A stretch of DNA of 64,000 bases from Bacillota bacterium (GCA_023511485.1 JAIMBH010000010.1:1-64000); one strand, 5' to 3'. Counted from the stretch's first letter, positions 8,947 through 18,465 are shown. The notes: generated from the letters alone by a model not told the origin. A program made the numbers and translations.

Positions 8947-10527
8947 ATGAAAGCCAAAACCTTGATGATTCAGGGAACATGCTCCGATGCAGGCAAAAGC
9001 CTGTTGGTAACTGCCCTTTGCAGGATATTTGCAGATAGGGGATACAAGGTTGCGCCGTTCAAGAGCCAAAATATGGCCCTCAACTCTTTTGCTACGGAGG
9101 AAGGTCTTGAAATTGGGAGGGCGCAGGCTTTGCAGGCAGAGGCGGCAAGAATTAAGGCATCGGTTGATATGAACCCGATCCTTTTGAAGCCCACCGATAG
9201 CAGACGCGCGCAAGTCATTGTAAAGGGAAGAGTGTATAAAAACTTATCTGCACACGATTACTATTTGGAGAAAAGACAGCTTCTGGACTTAGTCGAAAGT
9301 TCTTTAAATAAACTATTGGACACTTATGACCTTGTAATAATTGAAGGGGCAGGAAGCCCTGCCGAAGTTAACCTGAAGGAAGAAGATATTGCAAACATGA
9401 GGATCGCGAAGATGGCAGATGCACCGGTAATCCTGGTTGGAGATATTGATAGGGGCGGGGTATTTGCATCTTTGATAGGCACTCTTGAGCTGCTAGAACA
9501 AGATGAAAAGGATAGGATAAAGGGCTTTGTTATAAATAAGTTCCGCGGCGACATATCGCTTCTAAAAGCAGGCCTTGACTTTCTTGAAGAGCGAACTGGA
9601 GTAGGCGTGATAGGCGTTATTCCTTATATACACGATTTAAAGCTGGATAGCGAAGATTCACTGGCGTTAGATAATCTGGGTTGCAATCATAAGGGCGAAA
9701 ACGGTATGTTGATAAATGGCAATGCGGTAGATATAGCCGTTATTAGGCTTCCTCATATATCGAATTTTACCGACGTAGATGTTTTTGCGCACGAACCTGG
9801 CGTAAAGTTGCGATATGTAACTCCAGGGTCACCAATTAGAGATACGGATCTAGTCATAATTCCGGGAACGAAAAATACAATAGAAGACATGGAAGTTCTG
9901 CATAAGAAGGGAATGGTAAAGGAGATTAGGGAACTTCGGGATAAAGGAACTCCGGTTATAGGCATTTGCGGAGGGTATCAGATGCTCGGTAAAGTACTAA
10001 GGGACGAGTACGGCGTCGAATCTGGGAGGAAGCAGATAGAGGGGCTTGGGCTTTTGGAATGTGAAACAAAATTAAGCCGCGAAAAAGTAACTGTACAGGT
10101 TGAGGCGGAAGTAACTGGCGGTGGAGCCATATTAGGGCCTATCGCAAAATGCAGGATTAGAGGATATGAGATACATATGGGGCGAACCGAGCTATATGAT
10201 GGGGCATCGAAGGCGTTTAGCATAAAAAGGCGTGGCGAAAAAGAAGACAGCTTCGGCGACGGGTGCGTCTCGGAAGACGGGTTGGTTTTCGGTACGTACA
10301 TACACGGTCTTTTTGATAACGGTGTTTTGCGCAAATCTCTTCTTGATTTTATTAAAAGCAGGAAGGGGCTTAAAAGGGATAGCATTGGCATCGACTATAA
10401 TCTTTACCGTCAATCGCAAATCGATTACCTTGCAAAGAAAGTACTAGAGAGCGTCGATGTCGATTTTATTGAAAGAAACATCCTGAAAATAGGGGGAGAA
10501 TTGAAAAACCGTAGCGCAGCCCTTTAG
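8947..10527 (+). CDS. cobQ: Cobyric acid synthase
   Basis: Glutamine-dependent amidase that adds four amide groups to adenosylcobyrinic a,c-diamide, giving cobyric acid. It has 526 residues. The N-terminal ATP-binding dethiobiotin-synthetase-like domain has GTCSDAGKSLLVTALCR and a KSQNMALNS segment. The C-terminal glutaminase-like domain has the nucleophile in GICGGYQMLG and the histidine in GTYIHGLFD. The last residues (NRSAAL) and the stop codon are encoded inside a REP-like palindrome (10516-10552), so the C-terminal tail may have been altered by that element. Confidence 0.95.
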   Translation: MKAKTLMIQGTCSDAGKSLLVTALCRIFADRGYKVAPFKSQNMALNSFATEEGLEIGRAQALQAEAARIKASVDMNPILLKPTDSRRAQVIVKGRVYKNLSAHDYYLEKRQLLDLVESSLNKLLDTYDLVIIEGAGSPAEVNLKEEDIANMRIAKMADAPVILVGDIDRGGVFASLIGTLELLEQDEKDRIKGFVINKFRGDISLLKAGLDFLEERTGVGVIGVIPYIHDLKLDSEDSLALDNLGCNHKGENGMLINGNAVDIAVIRLPHISNFTDVDVFAHEPGVKLRYVTPGSPIRDTDLVIIPGTKNTIEDMEVLHKKGMVKEIRELRDKGTPVIGICGGYQMLGKVLRDEYGVESGRKQIEGLGLLECETKLSREKVTVQVEAEVTGGGAILGPIAKCRIRGYEIHMGRTELYDGASKAFSIKRRGEKEDSFGDGCVSEDGLVFGTYIHGLFDNGVLRKSLLDFIKSRKGLKRDSIGIDYNLYRQSQIDYLAKKVLESVDVDFIERNILKIGGELKNRSAAL

Positions 10528-10552
10528 GGTTGCTAGACAGGGCTAAAGCCCT
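10516..10552 (+). repeat. REP-like double hairpin at the 3' end of cobQ
   Basis: Two adjacent stems. GCAGCCCT/AGGGTTGC lies at 10516-10533 with loop TT, and AGGGCT/AGCCCT lies at 10539-10552 with loop AA. The arms carry related words (AGCCCT, AGGGCT) in inverse order, as in bacterial REP/BIME elements. The cobQ stop TAG (10525-10527) is at the apex of the first stem. No T-run follows, so it is not a standard terminator. Confidence 0.6.
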
Positions 10553-10583
10553 ACACTGCTTTTAATCTCCCGAAGGAGGAAAA

Positions 10584-11546
10584 GTGTGGGCTCAGGTGGC
10601 ATTGGCTTATTTAGTCGACCTTGCTTTTGGTGAGCCAAAAAGAATACCTCATCCGATTTCTTTAATTGGCCGTCTTATATCGTATCTTGAACGGCTTGTT
10701 TTTGAAGATAAAATGGGTTGGATACAAAAGCGTTGTATAGGCGCAGCTGTAGTTTTGCTTGTGGTTGCAATATCGGCGTCTACAACGTGGGCTATAGTGT
10801 ATCTAGCACATAGTATAAATGAGTGGATTGGGTTTGTCGTGTCTGTCCTTTTGATATCGACTACTATAGCAACTAAGGGCCTTATGGACAGCGCAAAAGA
10901 CATCGCATCATCGCTCGGCCGGAGAAGTTTGGCAGAAGCAAGACGTAAGGTTTCGCAGATAGTTGGCCGGGATACCGAGAACATGAAACGAAAGGATATA
11001 GTGAGGGCGACAATTGAATCGGTTGCAGAAAACTCAGTTGATGGGGTAATAGCGCCGATCATTTATGCGGTTATTGGGGGTGCCCCACTTGCAATGGCAT
11101 ATAAAGCAATCAATACGCTTGATTCAATGATCGGATATAAAAATGAAAGGTACAGAGATTTTGGATGGGCCGCAGCAAAACTTGACGACATTGCAAATTA
11201 CATCCCGGCACGGGTATCGGTTTTAATACTTGCGATATCTGCGCTTATTTGCAGGAAAGATGCGTGGAAAGCCTTAAAGATAGCAATAAGGGACGGCCGA
11301 AATCATGAAAGCCCGAATAGTGGGTGGCCTGAGGCAGCGGTTGCTGGAGCTGTAGGCGTTAAACTTGGAGGCAAAAACTACTACGCAGGAGTTGCAAGAA
11401 AGACCGGTCCAATAGGTGATGGAAAAGGACCTATGACAGGCAGGAACATCAACGAGGTTGTATGGCTTGTTTTTGTTGCCTCAGCAATGACAATACTTAT
11501 AAGTAGAGCAGCATTATTTGCTGCTGATTACATAAAAGGCTTATAG
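10584..11546 (+). CDS. cbiB: Adenosylcobinamide-phosphate synthase (CbiB/CobD-type)
   Basis: Integral membrane enzyme that joins adenosylcobyric acid to (R)-1-aminopropan-2-ol phosphate. It has 320 residues with several hydrophobic helices. Family segments are LVDLAFGEPKRIPHPI at the N-terminus, TIESVAENSVDGVIAPI mid-protein, and RNHESPNSGWPEAAVAGA towards the C-terminus. The start is GTG 10584, directly after AGGAGG. Its amino-alcohol phosphate substrate is made by the threonine kinase and CobD encoded two and three genes downstream. Confidence 0.95.
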   Translation: MWAQVALAYLVDLAFGEPKRIPHPISLIGRLISYLERLVFEDKMGWIQKRCIGAAVVLLVVAISASTTWAIVYLAHSINEWIGFVVSVLLISTTIATKGLMDSAKDIASSLGRRSLAEARRKVSQIVGRDTENMKRKDIVRATIESVAENSVDGVIAPIIYAVIGGAPLAMAYKAINTLDSMIGYKNERYRDFGWAAAKLDDIANYIPARVSVLILAISALICRKDAWKALKIAIRDGRNHESPNSGWPEAAVAGAVGVKLGGKNYYAGVARKTGPIGDGKGPMTGRNINEVVWLVFVASAMTILISRAALFAADYIKGL

Positions 11547-11595
11547 CGGATCACGGCCGGTTGTCAACCGCTTACATCTATAGATGGAGTTAAAA

Positions 11596-12132
11596 ATGGA
11601 TAAAACACAAAAATTAGGTCTGGTTCATGTTTATACAGGTGCCGGCAAAGGAAAAACAACCGCAGCAATGGGCCTTGCCCTAAGGGCGGTTGGTAATGGT
11701 CTGAATGTAGTAATTATCCAGTTCATGAAGGCGTTGAGTCCTGAATCGGGCGAAATAAAGGCAATCAAGCGATTTGAGAATGCCAGGGTGATGAGATATG
11801 GAGGAAACCTTCTTGCGGCAGACCACCCACCGGTTGAAATAATAAAAGAAGATATAGCTAAAGGTATTGCGGAGGCGCTGAAGGTAATAAAAACAGGGTC
11901 TTGCGACCTATTGATCCTAGATGAGATAAACGTAGCTGTATCTATGGATTTGGCCAACAAAGATAATATTTTAGGACTGGTAAAACTGTGTAAGGGGAAG
12001 GTTGAGCTTGTCCTGACCGGAAGAGATGCTCCGCAGGAATTTATATTAGCGGCGGATTATCTTACAGAGTTTTTGATGATAAAGCATCCGTTTGAAGAAG
12101 GGATTACCGCAAGGCAGGGGATAGAATTTTAA
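11596..12132 (+). CDS. cobA: Cob(I)alamin adenosyltransferase, CobA/BtuR type
   Basis: Transfers the 5'-deoxyadenosyl group of ATP to cob(I)yrinic acid diamide or cobalamin. It has 178 residues with an N-terminal P-loop GAGKGKTTAAMGLALRA and the conserved DEINVA segment. A CobO/BtuR-type P-loop ATR is distinct from PduO. ATG 11596 is preferred over ATG 11584, because GGAG (11586-11589) stands six bases before it and nothing suitable precedes the earlier ATG. The stop overlaps the next start by one base (TAATG). Confidence 0.93.
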   Translation: MDKTQKLGLVHVYTGAGKGKTTAAMGLALRAVGNGLNVVIIQFMKALSPESGEIKAIKRFENARVMRYGGNLLAADHPPVEIIKEDIAKGIAEALKVIKTGSCDLLILDEINVAVSMDLANKDNILGLVKLCKGKVELVLTGRDAPQEFILAADYLTEFLMIKHPFEEGITARQGIEF

Positions 12133-13025
12133 TGGCTATAGAGGTAATAATGCCGGGCAGCTGCGGTGAACTTGTCCAAGGCATAATCGGAGGAGTAAAC
12201 TTCCATATCACCTGCCCTATAAAATGGTATTCGAGGGCTACAGTATCGTTGATAAAGGATAAAATAATAGAGATAACCGATGGTTGCACCAAGACCGCAG
12301 AAGCTACTAGACAGGCCATCGAAATAATAAAACCAGAGTGTGGTGTCAAAGTTGATATTAAAAGCAAGCTTGCAAAAGGAAAAGGGATGGCAAGTAGCAC
12401 GGCCGATATATCGGCAGCGCTGGTGGGCACTTTTAAGCTGTTTGAGCGGAACATAACCCCGCGAGAGCTGGCACGGATTGCGGTTTCAGTTGAACCGACA
12501 GATGGGATATTCCTTGAAGGCATAGCGGTTTTTGATCATGTCGAAGGGAAAATGCTTCAGTTATTGGGTAATGCCCCACCAATAGAGATTGTAGTGCTTG
12601 AGCCACCTGAAACCGTTGATACGGTAGATTTTAATAGGAAAAAGAAGACCGGCCTTGTAAAAGATGATCCGTATATAAAAGAAGCTTTTGAAATGGCAGT
12701 TGACGGGCTAAGAAGCGCCAACAACAGGTTAATTGGTGAAGCCGCAACCCTGAGTGCCCTTCTAAACCAATCGATTCTTTATAAGCCTGAGCTAAAAGAT
12801 ATTATAGACGTTTGCAAACGGAGAGGTGGCTTGGGAGTAAATGTTGCGCATAGCGGAACCGTAATAGGAATACTGGTTGACAAGGGATACGGCAAGCGGC
12901 TATTTGATAAAATATCACACTATATACCGAAGCTATGGGATGCCTATGTAGTAGAGATGACGAATGGGGGGCCGAATGTTACTGAAACATACCCAGAATG
13001 GAAGAGCAGAGAAGTACTAGCTTAA
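12132..13025 (+). CDS. GHMP kinase, probable L-threonine kinase (PduX-like)
   Basis: Probably phosphorylates L-threonine to O-phospho-L-threonine, the substrate of the CobD decarboxylase encoded immediately downstream. It has 297 residues. The GHMP ATP-binding motif KGKGMASSTADISAAL is near 80, and PGSCGELVQG is at the N-terminus, both as in PduX. The function is inferred from the family and from its position between the ATR and CobD genes. It overlaps the ATR gene by one base, and the gap to cobD is only a few bases, so they form one translational run. Confidence 0.85.
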   Translation: MAIEVIMPGSCGELVQGIIGGVNFHITCPIKWYSRATVSLIKDKIIEITDGCTKTAEATRQAIEIIKPECGVKVDIKSKLAKGKGMASSTADISAALVGTFKLFERNITPRELARIAVSVEPTDGIFLEGIAVFDHVEGKMLQLLGNAPPIEIVVLEPPETVDTVDFNRKKKTGLVKDDPYIKEAFEMAVDGLRSANNRLIGEAATLSALLNQSILYKPELKDIIDVCKRRGGLGVNVAHSGTVIGILVDKGYGKRLFDKISHYIPKLWDAYVVEMTNGGPNVTETYPEWKSREVLA

Positions 13026-13034
13026 GTTTTGCTT

Positions 13035-14111
13035 ATGGTAGATGAAATCGAAAGGCTAAAAAAGCATGGGGGCAACATCAGGCAGCTTGCACTTGAGCAT
13101 GGGCTTGCTAAAAAAGATATAGTTGACTTTAGTTCAAACATAAACCCTTATGGACCTCCTGAGAGTGTATTGGAAACTATCAAAAACGCCATAGATAGCG
13201 TTAGCGAGTATCCGGAGCAGCAAGCTGAGAGCCTAGTTGCCGAAATATCTAGCCGGTTGGGCATAAGTACAGAAAATGTTGTAGCCGGAAATGGAACAAT
13301 AGAGTTTATACACATATTGCCCCAGATATTTGAGCCCCAAAAGGCAATATTGCCTGTTCCTAGCTTTACAGAGTATGAGTTAGCACTTAAAAAATCAGGT
13401 GCCACAATAGATTATAAAAAATCTTTTTCGCGCAAGGAAACACTGTTAGCTTTAGACGAAGCGGCAGACGCAGATATCGTGTTTTTAGGAAATCCTAATA
13501 ATCCTTGCGGCTATATGATAAAAAAAGGAGATTTGTTAAGAGCAATCGATGAGAATACGGATTGTCTTTGGGTAATTGATGAAGCGTTTATAGATTTTAC
13601 CCAGAACTGTGCGGACGAATCGCTTGTGCGTGAAGCCGTAAGAAGAAAAAATCTGATAGTTCTCAGATCGCTAACAAAGATATACAGCATACCGGGATTA
13701 AGAGTTGGCTACGCAGTGGCCGGTAAAGACGTTACCGCAAAAATCAGGGATGCAAAATATCCCTGGAGTGTTAATTCTATAGCAATAAGCGCGGGAGTCG
13801 CGGCTCTTAGGGATAGCGAATTTGTCAGAGAGAGCGTATCAAAGCTAATGAAAGAGGCAAAGAGATTTTATGCTGCTCTTTCTAACATAGAAGGGCTTTT
13901 TGCTTTTGAGCCTGACGCTAATTTCATTTTGGTGCGGATAGAAAAAAATCTATCGGCTGCAAAGCTACAAGAGATGCTTCTATACAGGGGATTTGCAATT
14001 AGAGATTGCAGTACTTACACAGGTATATGTGAAAATTACTTCAGGGTTGCAGTAAAACACCCAGAGAATAATGAGCGATTAATAAATGCACTAAAGGATA
14101 TCTTGAGATAG
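13035..14111 (+). CDS. cobD: L-threonine-O-3-phosphate decarboxylase
   Basis: PLP enzyme that makes (R)-1-aminopropan-2-ol O-2-phosphate for CbiB. About 358 residues of fold-type I, HisC-like. KKHGGNIRQLA is near the N-terminus, followed by DFSSNINPYGPP, NPNNPCG, the aspartate in WVIDEAFIDF, and the PLP lysine in RSLTKIYSIPGLRVGY. It differs from the true HisC at 28.5 kb by its HGGN start and its cobalamin context. ATG 13035 is chosen; a TTG two codons upstream (13029) is also possible, and neither has a strong Shine-Dalgarno. Confidence 0.92.
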   Translation: MVDEIERLKKHGGNIRQLALEHGLAKKDIVDFSSNINPYGPPESVLETIKNAIDSVSEYPEQQAESLVAEISSRLGISTENVVAGNGTIEFIHILPQIFEPQKAILPVPSFTEYELALKKSGATIDYKKSFSRKETLLALDEAADADIVFLGNPNNPCGYMIKKGDLLRAIDENTDCLWVIDEAFIDFTQNCADESLVREAVRRKNLIVLRSLTKIYSIPGLRVGYAVAGKDVTAKIRDAKYPWSVNSIAISAGVAALRDSEFVRESVSKLMKEAKRFYAALSNIEGLFAFEPDANFILVRIEKNLSAAKLQEMLLYRGFAIRDCSTYTGICENYFRVAVKHPENNERLINALKDILR

Positions 14112-14129
14112 GAGAATAGAAACCACGAG

Positions 14130-15542
14130 TTGAGCGGAACAATGAATAAGAATAATAAACAAAAATTATATCCACGTGTGATAGTAGCGGGAACGTCAAG
14201 CGGGGTTGGTAAAACTACGATATCACTCGCTATTATGGCGGCACTTTCTAAAAAGGGATTTAAAGTGCAGGGATTCAAAGTTGGTCCAGACTTTATAGAC
14301 CCAGGATACTATCAATTGGCAACCGGGCGGGCCGGTCGGAATCTTGATACCTGGATGATGGGGAAGAGAAATACGCTCGCAAGCTTTACGAGTGCAGCCT
14401 CCGAAGTTGATGTCTCTATAATAGAAGGGGTCATGGGTCTTTATGACGGAAGAGGAGCTTTGGCGGTAGGCAGTACCGCTGAAGTGGCCAAACTTATCGA
14501 TAGCCCGGTTATAGTGGTTATCGATTGCGCAAAGATGGGTGCAAGTGCAGGGGCTGTAGCGCTTGGCTACCTGAAATACGATGAATCGGTTTCCATAAAA
14601 GGATTTATTTTAAATCGGATTGGAAGCAAGAAACATGAGGAAATGGTTAAACGCTCTGTTGAGAGTGCGACAGGGCTGCCAGTGCTCGGTTGTGTGAGAA
14701 AGGCGGAAGAAATAAGCATCCCCGAACGGCATCTTGGGCTTGTTACGCAGGAAGAGACCCGGTTATCGAGCCGCTATATCGAGGCTTTAGCTGAGATGGC
14801 CGAGCGAAGCATTGATATAGAAGCCACTATAGATATAGCGGTCTGCGGAGGAAAGATTAAAACAGGCTTGGAGCTATCACAGCCAGGTTTTGATTCAGAA
14901 TTACCTTGCCTTCCGCAGGGTGTAAAAATCGGCGTAGCATATGATAAGGCATTTAGTTTTTATTACCATGATAACTTCGACCTGCTGAAGATGTACGGTG
15001 CAGAACTGGCATTTTTCAGCCCGCTAAGCGATAGACGTCTTCCAGACGGCATACGAGGCCTTTATTTGGGTGGTGGCTATCCAGAGGTTTACGCAGCCGA
15101 GCTGAGCAATAACAGAAATCTAGCTGATGAGATAAAAGATATGGTAGAGAGCGGACTTCCGGTATATGCCGAATGTGGCGGGTTGATATACCTTGCGCAG
15201 GCAGTCGATGGATTTGACAACAAAACACGCATCATGAGCAAAGCGCTTCCGTTGGTATGCAAAATGCAAAACGGTCCAACGTTAGGTTATCGTGAGGTAA
15301 TCGCAATAACGGATTCAGTAATCGCGTCAAAGGGAGATATCTTAAGGGGGCATGAATTTCATTACTCAACGATAGCCGAGGTGCATGGTGAGCTAAAGCC
15401 AGCATATAAAACCGATAATGGCTCAAACGAGGGTTTCATATACAAAAACACGCTTGCCTCGTATATACATTTACATTTTGCGGGGCAACCTGAAGCGGCA
15501 GGGCGATTTGTGCTGGCATGCAGGAGGGGCTCGTATAGATGA
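14130..15542 (+). CDS. cbiA: Cobyrinic acid a,c-diamide synthase
   Basis: Glutamine-dependent amidation of side chains a and c of cobyrinic acid, with ATP. It has 470 residues. The N-terminal domain carries the P-loop GTSSGVGKTTISLA and KVGPDFIDPGYYQLATGR. The C-terminal class I glutaminase-like domain has YLGGGYPEVYA and the nucleophile in YAECGGLIYLA, plus a late GHEFHYS. The start is TTG 14130, with ATG 14142 also possible. The last codon overlaps the cbiX-cbiC fusion start by 4 bases (ATGA). Confidence 0.95.
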   Translation: MSGTMNKNNKQKLYPRVIVAGTSSGVGKTTISLAIMAALSKKGFKVQGFKVGPDFIDPGYYQLATGRAGRNLDTWMMGKRNTLASFTSAASEVDVSIIEGVMGLYDGRGALAVGSTAEVAKLIDSPVIVVIDCAKMGASAGAVALGYLKYDESVSIKGFILNRIGSKKHEEMVKRSVESATGLPVLGCVRKAEEISIPERHLGLVTQEETRLSSRYIEALAEMAERSIDIEATIDIAVCGGKIKTGLELSQPGFDSELPCLPQGVKIGVAYDKAFSFYYHDNFDLLKMYGAELAFFSPLSDRRLPDGIRGLYLGGGYPEVYAAELSNNRNLADEIKDMVESGLPVYAECGGLIYLAQAVDGFDNKTRIMSKALPLVCKMQNGPTLGYREVIAITDSVIASKGDILRGHEFHYSTIAEVHGELKPAYKTDNGSNEGFIYKNTLASYIHLHFAGQPEAAGRFVLACRRGSYR

Positions 15543-16555
15543 GTACAGGTTTTATAGTTTTAGGGCATGGAAGCAAAGTGTCGGAGACAGTCCAGATACT
15601 AAAGAGTATAACTGGTTCACTTAGAAGGCGGCTTGCTGCCGGTAAGGTCCAATATGCAGCTTTACAGTTTAACGAGCCCGACCTTCCAGCAGCAATAGCT
15701 AAGATGAAAGAAGATGGGGTGAGAGATATAGTGGTTCTGCCGCTGTTCCTGACAGACGGTAACCATGTAAGAGAAGACATTCCTGAAATTATAAAAAAAG
15801 AAAGCGCAAGGCACCCATCAATGAATATAAGGCTTGCCGACCATATCGGCGCTGATGTAAGAATAACCGATATATTGCTTGATAAGATTGTGCAAATGGT
15901 TGGGGAGGAGTTCTCCTTAAAGACCAGTTTAAATGCGCCTGCCGACATTGAAGCGGCAAGCTTTAGAATCATAGAGTCTGAGGTTGATTTATCCCATCTG
16001 AGCCCTAATGACAGAGCGGTAATAAAGAGAATGATACATGCAAGCGGGGATTTATCCCTGGCCGGATCAATTATTATTTCAGAAGGTGCAACCGAGGCCG
16101 GCTTAAAGGCAATTAAGGATGGCATGCCAATCATTACCGACGTGAGGATGGTGGCAACCGGTATAAGCAAGCACTATACAGCAATCTGCGGTAATGAGGT
16201 ATTATGCAAAGTCGATAACGTAGCAGTTGGCGATGAGGCTAAAAGAACTGGCAAGACCAGGAGTTCTATTGCAATGCGCGCACTGGCCGACTCAATAGGC
16301 GGAAGCATTGTTGCTGTTGGAAATGCCCCGACTGCTCTTTATGAACTGCTTTCGATGGTTGAAAATAAAATTGCTGCACCAGCACTTGTAATCGGTACGC
16401 CGGTTGGTTTTGTTGGTGCAGCCGAGTCAAAAGAGGCGCTTATTAAATCGGGACTTGATTTTATCACTATAAGGGGAACAAGAGGTGGGAGTGCGTTGGC
16501 TGTGGCTGCAGTTAACGCATTGCTGAAGCTAGCAAATGAGCATAAAAAACTGTAG
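15539..16555 (+). CDS. cbiXC: CbiX-CbiC fusion: sirohydrochlorin cobaltochelatase + cobalt-precorrin-8 methylmutase
   Basis: One 338-residue chain joining an early and a late corrin-ring enzyme. Residues 1 to about 120 are a short CbiX: histidine in VLGHGSKVSE and a second metal-site histidine in FLTDGNHVREDIP. From about 130 it is CbiC/CobH, with the catalytic histidine in KRMIHASGDLS and later TGISKHYTAICGN and IVAVGNAPTAL. CbiX inserts cobalt into sirohydrochlorin; CbiC moves the C11 methyl to C12. A hairpin (GCGGC/GCCGC, 16557-16575) follows the stop without a T-run. Confidence 0.93.
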   Translation: MSTGFIVLGHGSKVSETVQILKSITGSLRRRLAAGKVQYAALQFNEPDLPAAIAKMKEDGVRDIVVLPLFLTDGNHVREDIPEIIKKESARHPSMNIRLADHIGADVRITDILLDKIVQMVGEEFSLKTSLNAPADIEAASFRIIESEVDLSHLSPNDRAVIKRMIHASGDLSLAGSIIISEGATEAGLKAIKDGMPIITDVRMVATGISKHYTAICGNEVLCKVDNVAVGDEAKRTGKTRSSIAMRALADSIGGSIVAVGNAPTALYELLSMVENKIAAPALVIGTPVGFVGAAESKEALIKSGLDFITIRGTRGGSALAVAAVNALLKLANEHKKL

Positions 16556-16690
16556 TGCGGCTTGTACAATGCCGCTTCGTTGGAGCTATCTCATACACAG
16601 CTTTATTGGATCAGGGTTAAATGCTTCTATTTGCGGTCAGTTATTTAATTTAGTTGGAACTGCTTAAATTGCTGTTTAGGATTGGTTATA

Positions 16691-17809
16691 GTGCGAACGC
16701 CGAGCAAGGCAAGCCTACTAAACAAAAGACTAAAAAAAGGTTACACGACGGGAACATGCGCTGCCGCTGCGGCAAAGGCTGCAGCGAAGATGCTTTTTTC
16801 TGGTGAGACGATAAGCGAGATAGATGTTATGCTGCCGGGTAATAGCTGGGTAAAAATGAAGCTTGTTGATACAATGGTAGATAAGGATGAAGCACGGTGC
16901 GGTGTCATTAAAGATGCCGGTGACGATCCGGATGTGACCGATGGCATGGTTATTTACGCTAAGGCCGTATTGGCGGATTCAGGAGTCAAGATATCGGCCA
17001 GCGAGGGGATAGGAAAGGTAACGAAACCTGGCTTATCTGTGCCGGTTGGAGAACCAGCAATAAATCCCGTACCAAGATGGATGATAGAAGAGAATGTAAA
17101 GAGCGTTATGCCCGCAGGTAAAGGGATTGAAATTACGCTATACGCACCGGAGGGCGTTGAGAGGGCAAAGCAAACGCTCAATGAGCGGCTTGGAATTGTT
17201 GGAGGTATCTCTATCCTGGGGACAACAGGTGTTGTAAGACCAATGTCGGTTAGGAGCCTAAAAGCATCCCTGCTGCCTCAAGTCGATATAGCAGTTGCCA
17301 GCGGTTACAAAACGATTGCTCTTGTACCGGGGAATATGGGAGAGAAGGTGGCAAGAGAAAAACTCAAGTTTCCTGAAGATGCGGTTGTGCAAATGAGCAA
17401 CTTCGTAGGTGATGTGCTTGATTACTGCTTAGAAAAAGATATAGAAAGAATTTTAATTGTCGGCCATGTTGGAAAGATTGTAAAGATAGCCGCGGGGTAT
17501 CTTGACACCCATAGCAGCAAGACCGGTAGCCCAGTTGAAATGCTGCAGGGCTTGGTGCGAAAAGCTACAAAGGATATTGCACCGGTGATGTTTATGATTA
17601 GGGCAAATACGGCAGATGAGGCGGCAACAGGTCTTTTAAAACTTGGATATAAAAGGATTCTCGAAAAAATTGCAACCGAAGCAAGCCGCCAAGCAATGAA
17701 ACATGTAAAAGGGCTTATAGAAATAGGTACGGCAATGACAGTGCTAAGCGGTGAGGTTGTCGCACAGGATGAGAATGCAAAGAGAATCATCGGAGAAATG
17801 ATATGGTAA
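16691..17809 (+). CDS. cbiD: Cobalt-precorrin-5B C1-methyltransferase
   Basis: SAM-dependent methylation at C1 in the anaerobic route. About 372 residues, with the family N-terminus LKKGYTTGTCAAAAAKAA, VTKPGLSVPVGEPAINPVP and GTTGVVRPMS. The reading frame opens at TTG 16682, but GTG 16691 is preferred because AGGA lies about 9 bases upstream. The end overlaps cbiE by 7 bases. CbiD has no counterpart of the same fold in the aerobic pathway, so it is a good marker that this cluster makes B12 anaerobically. Confidence 0.95.
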   Translation: MRTPSKASLLNKRLKKGYTTGTCAAAAAKAAAKMLFSGETISEIDVMLPGNSWVKMKLVDTMVDKDEARCGVIKDAGDDPDVTDGMVIYAKAVLADSGVKISASEGIGKVTKPGLSVPVGEPAINPVPRWMIEENVKSVMPAGKGIEITLYAPEGVERAKQTLNERLGIVGGISILGTTGVVRPMSVRSLKASLLPQVDIAVASGYKTIALVPGNMGEKVAREKLKFPEDAVVQMSNFVGDVLDYCLEKDIERILIVGHVGKIVKIAAGYLDTHSSKTGSPVEMLQGLVRKATKDIAPVMFMIRANTADEAATGLLKLGYKRILEKIATEASRQAMKHVKGLIEIGTAMTVLSGEVVAQDENAKRIIGEMIW

Positions 17810-18414
17810 CTGTTGTAGGCATAGGGCCAGGACATCCAGATTTTATAACTCCGGCAGCGGTAAAGTGCATAAAAGATGCGGATGTTTTAATAGGCGGAAA
17901 AAGAGCCTTAGAGGCCGTGGAGAAGGCAGGAAAGCAGACCTATCTTGTAACAGCCGATATAGATGATACCCTATCGGCGATCAGTGACAACCGGGATAGA
18001 GAGGTTGCGGTTCTGGTAAGCGGCGACCCTGGATTTTACAGTTTGCTTAAGGCAATAAAAAAGGGGCTACCGGAATTACCGATAAAAGTTATCCCAGGTA
18101 TCAGCTCTGTGCAAATGCTGTTTAGTGCAATTGCGCAAGAGTGGCAGGATGTTCAGCTTATATCGGTACATGGCCGTCCAATAAATGAGCTAGATTCACT
18201 GATAAAGCGCACTAATAAGATATGTATCTTGACTGATGAAAAGCTAACGGCAGATAAAGTATGTAGGTACTTGCAGAGTTCAGGGTTTAACGGTAGGGCG
18301 GTAGTTGGGAGAAATCTTTCGTACCCCGACCAGGAAGTAATTGATAAAACAATCGAGGAGATTGCGGCGATGCAAAGCCTTGGCTCAAGTGTTCTTTATG
18401 TTGAAGTGATCTAG
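17803..18414 (+). CDS. cbiE: Cobalt-precorrin-7 C5-methyltransferase, CbiE domain only
   Basis: Tetrapyrrole methylase-fold SAM enzyme of 203 residues. It has GIGPGHPDFITPAA at the N-terminus, LVSGDPGFYSLLKAI mid-protein and IPGISSVQMLFSAIAQ. Only the CbiE (C5-methylating) half of the CobL/CbiET pair is present. The frame ends where CbiE proteins normally end, and the next 123 bases before cbiL cannot hold a CbiT. The C15-methyltransferase/decarboxylase step must therefore be encoded elsewhere or replaced. It overlaps cbiD by 7 bases. Confidence 0.93.
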   Translation: MVTVVGIGPGHPDFITPAAVKCIKDADVLIGGKRALEAVEKAGKQTYLVTADIDDTLSAISDNRDREVAVLVSGDPGFYSLLKAIKKGLPELPIKVIPGISSVQMLFSAIAQEWQDVQLISVHGRPINELDSLIKRTNKICILTDEKLTADKVCRYLQSSGFNGRAVVGRNLSYPDQEVIDKTIEEIAAMQSLGSSVLYVEVI

Positions 18415-18465
18415 AATATAGCAGGGTACGAAGCATTGATGCGCCGGAATCGAAGCCATGACGAT

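Noticed and set aside
10649-11062. Long antisense open frames within the cobalamin genes
   Set aside because: They mirror the codon pattern of real genes on the other strand and have no start signals.
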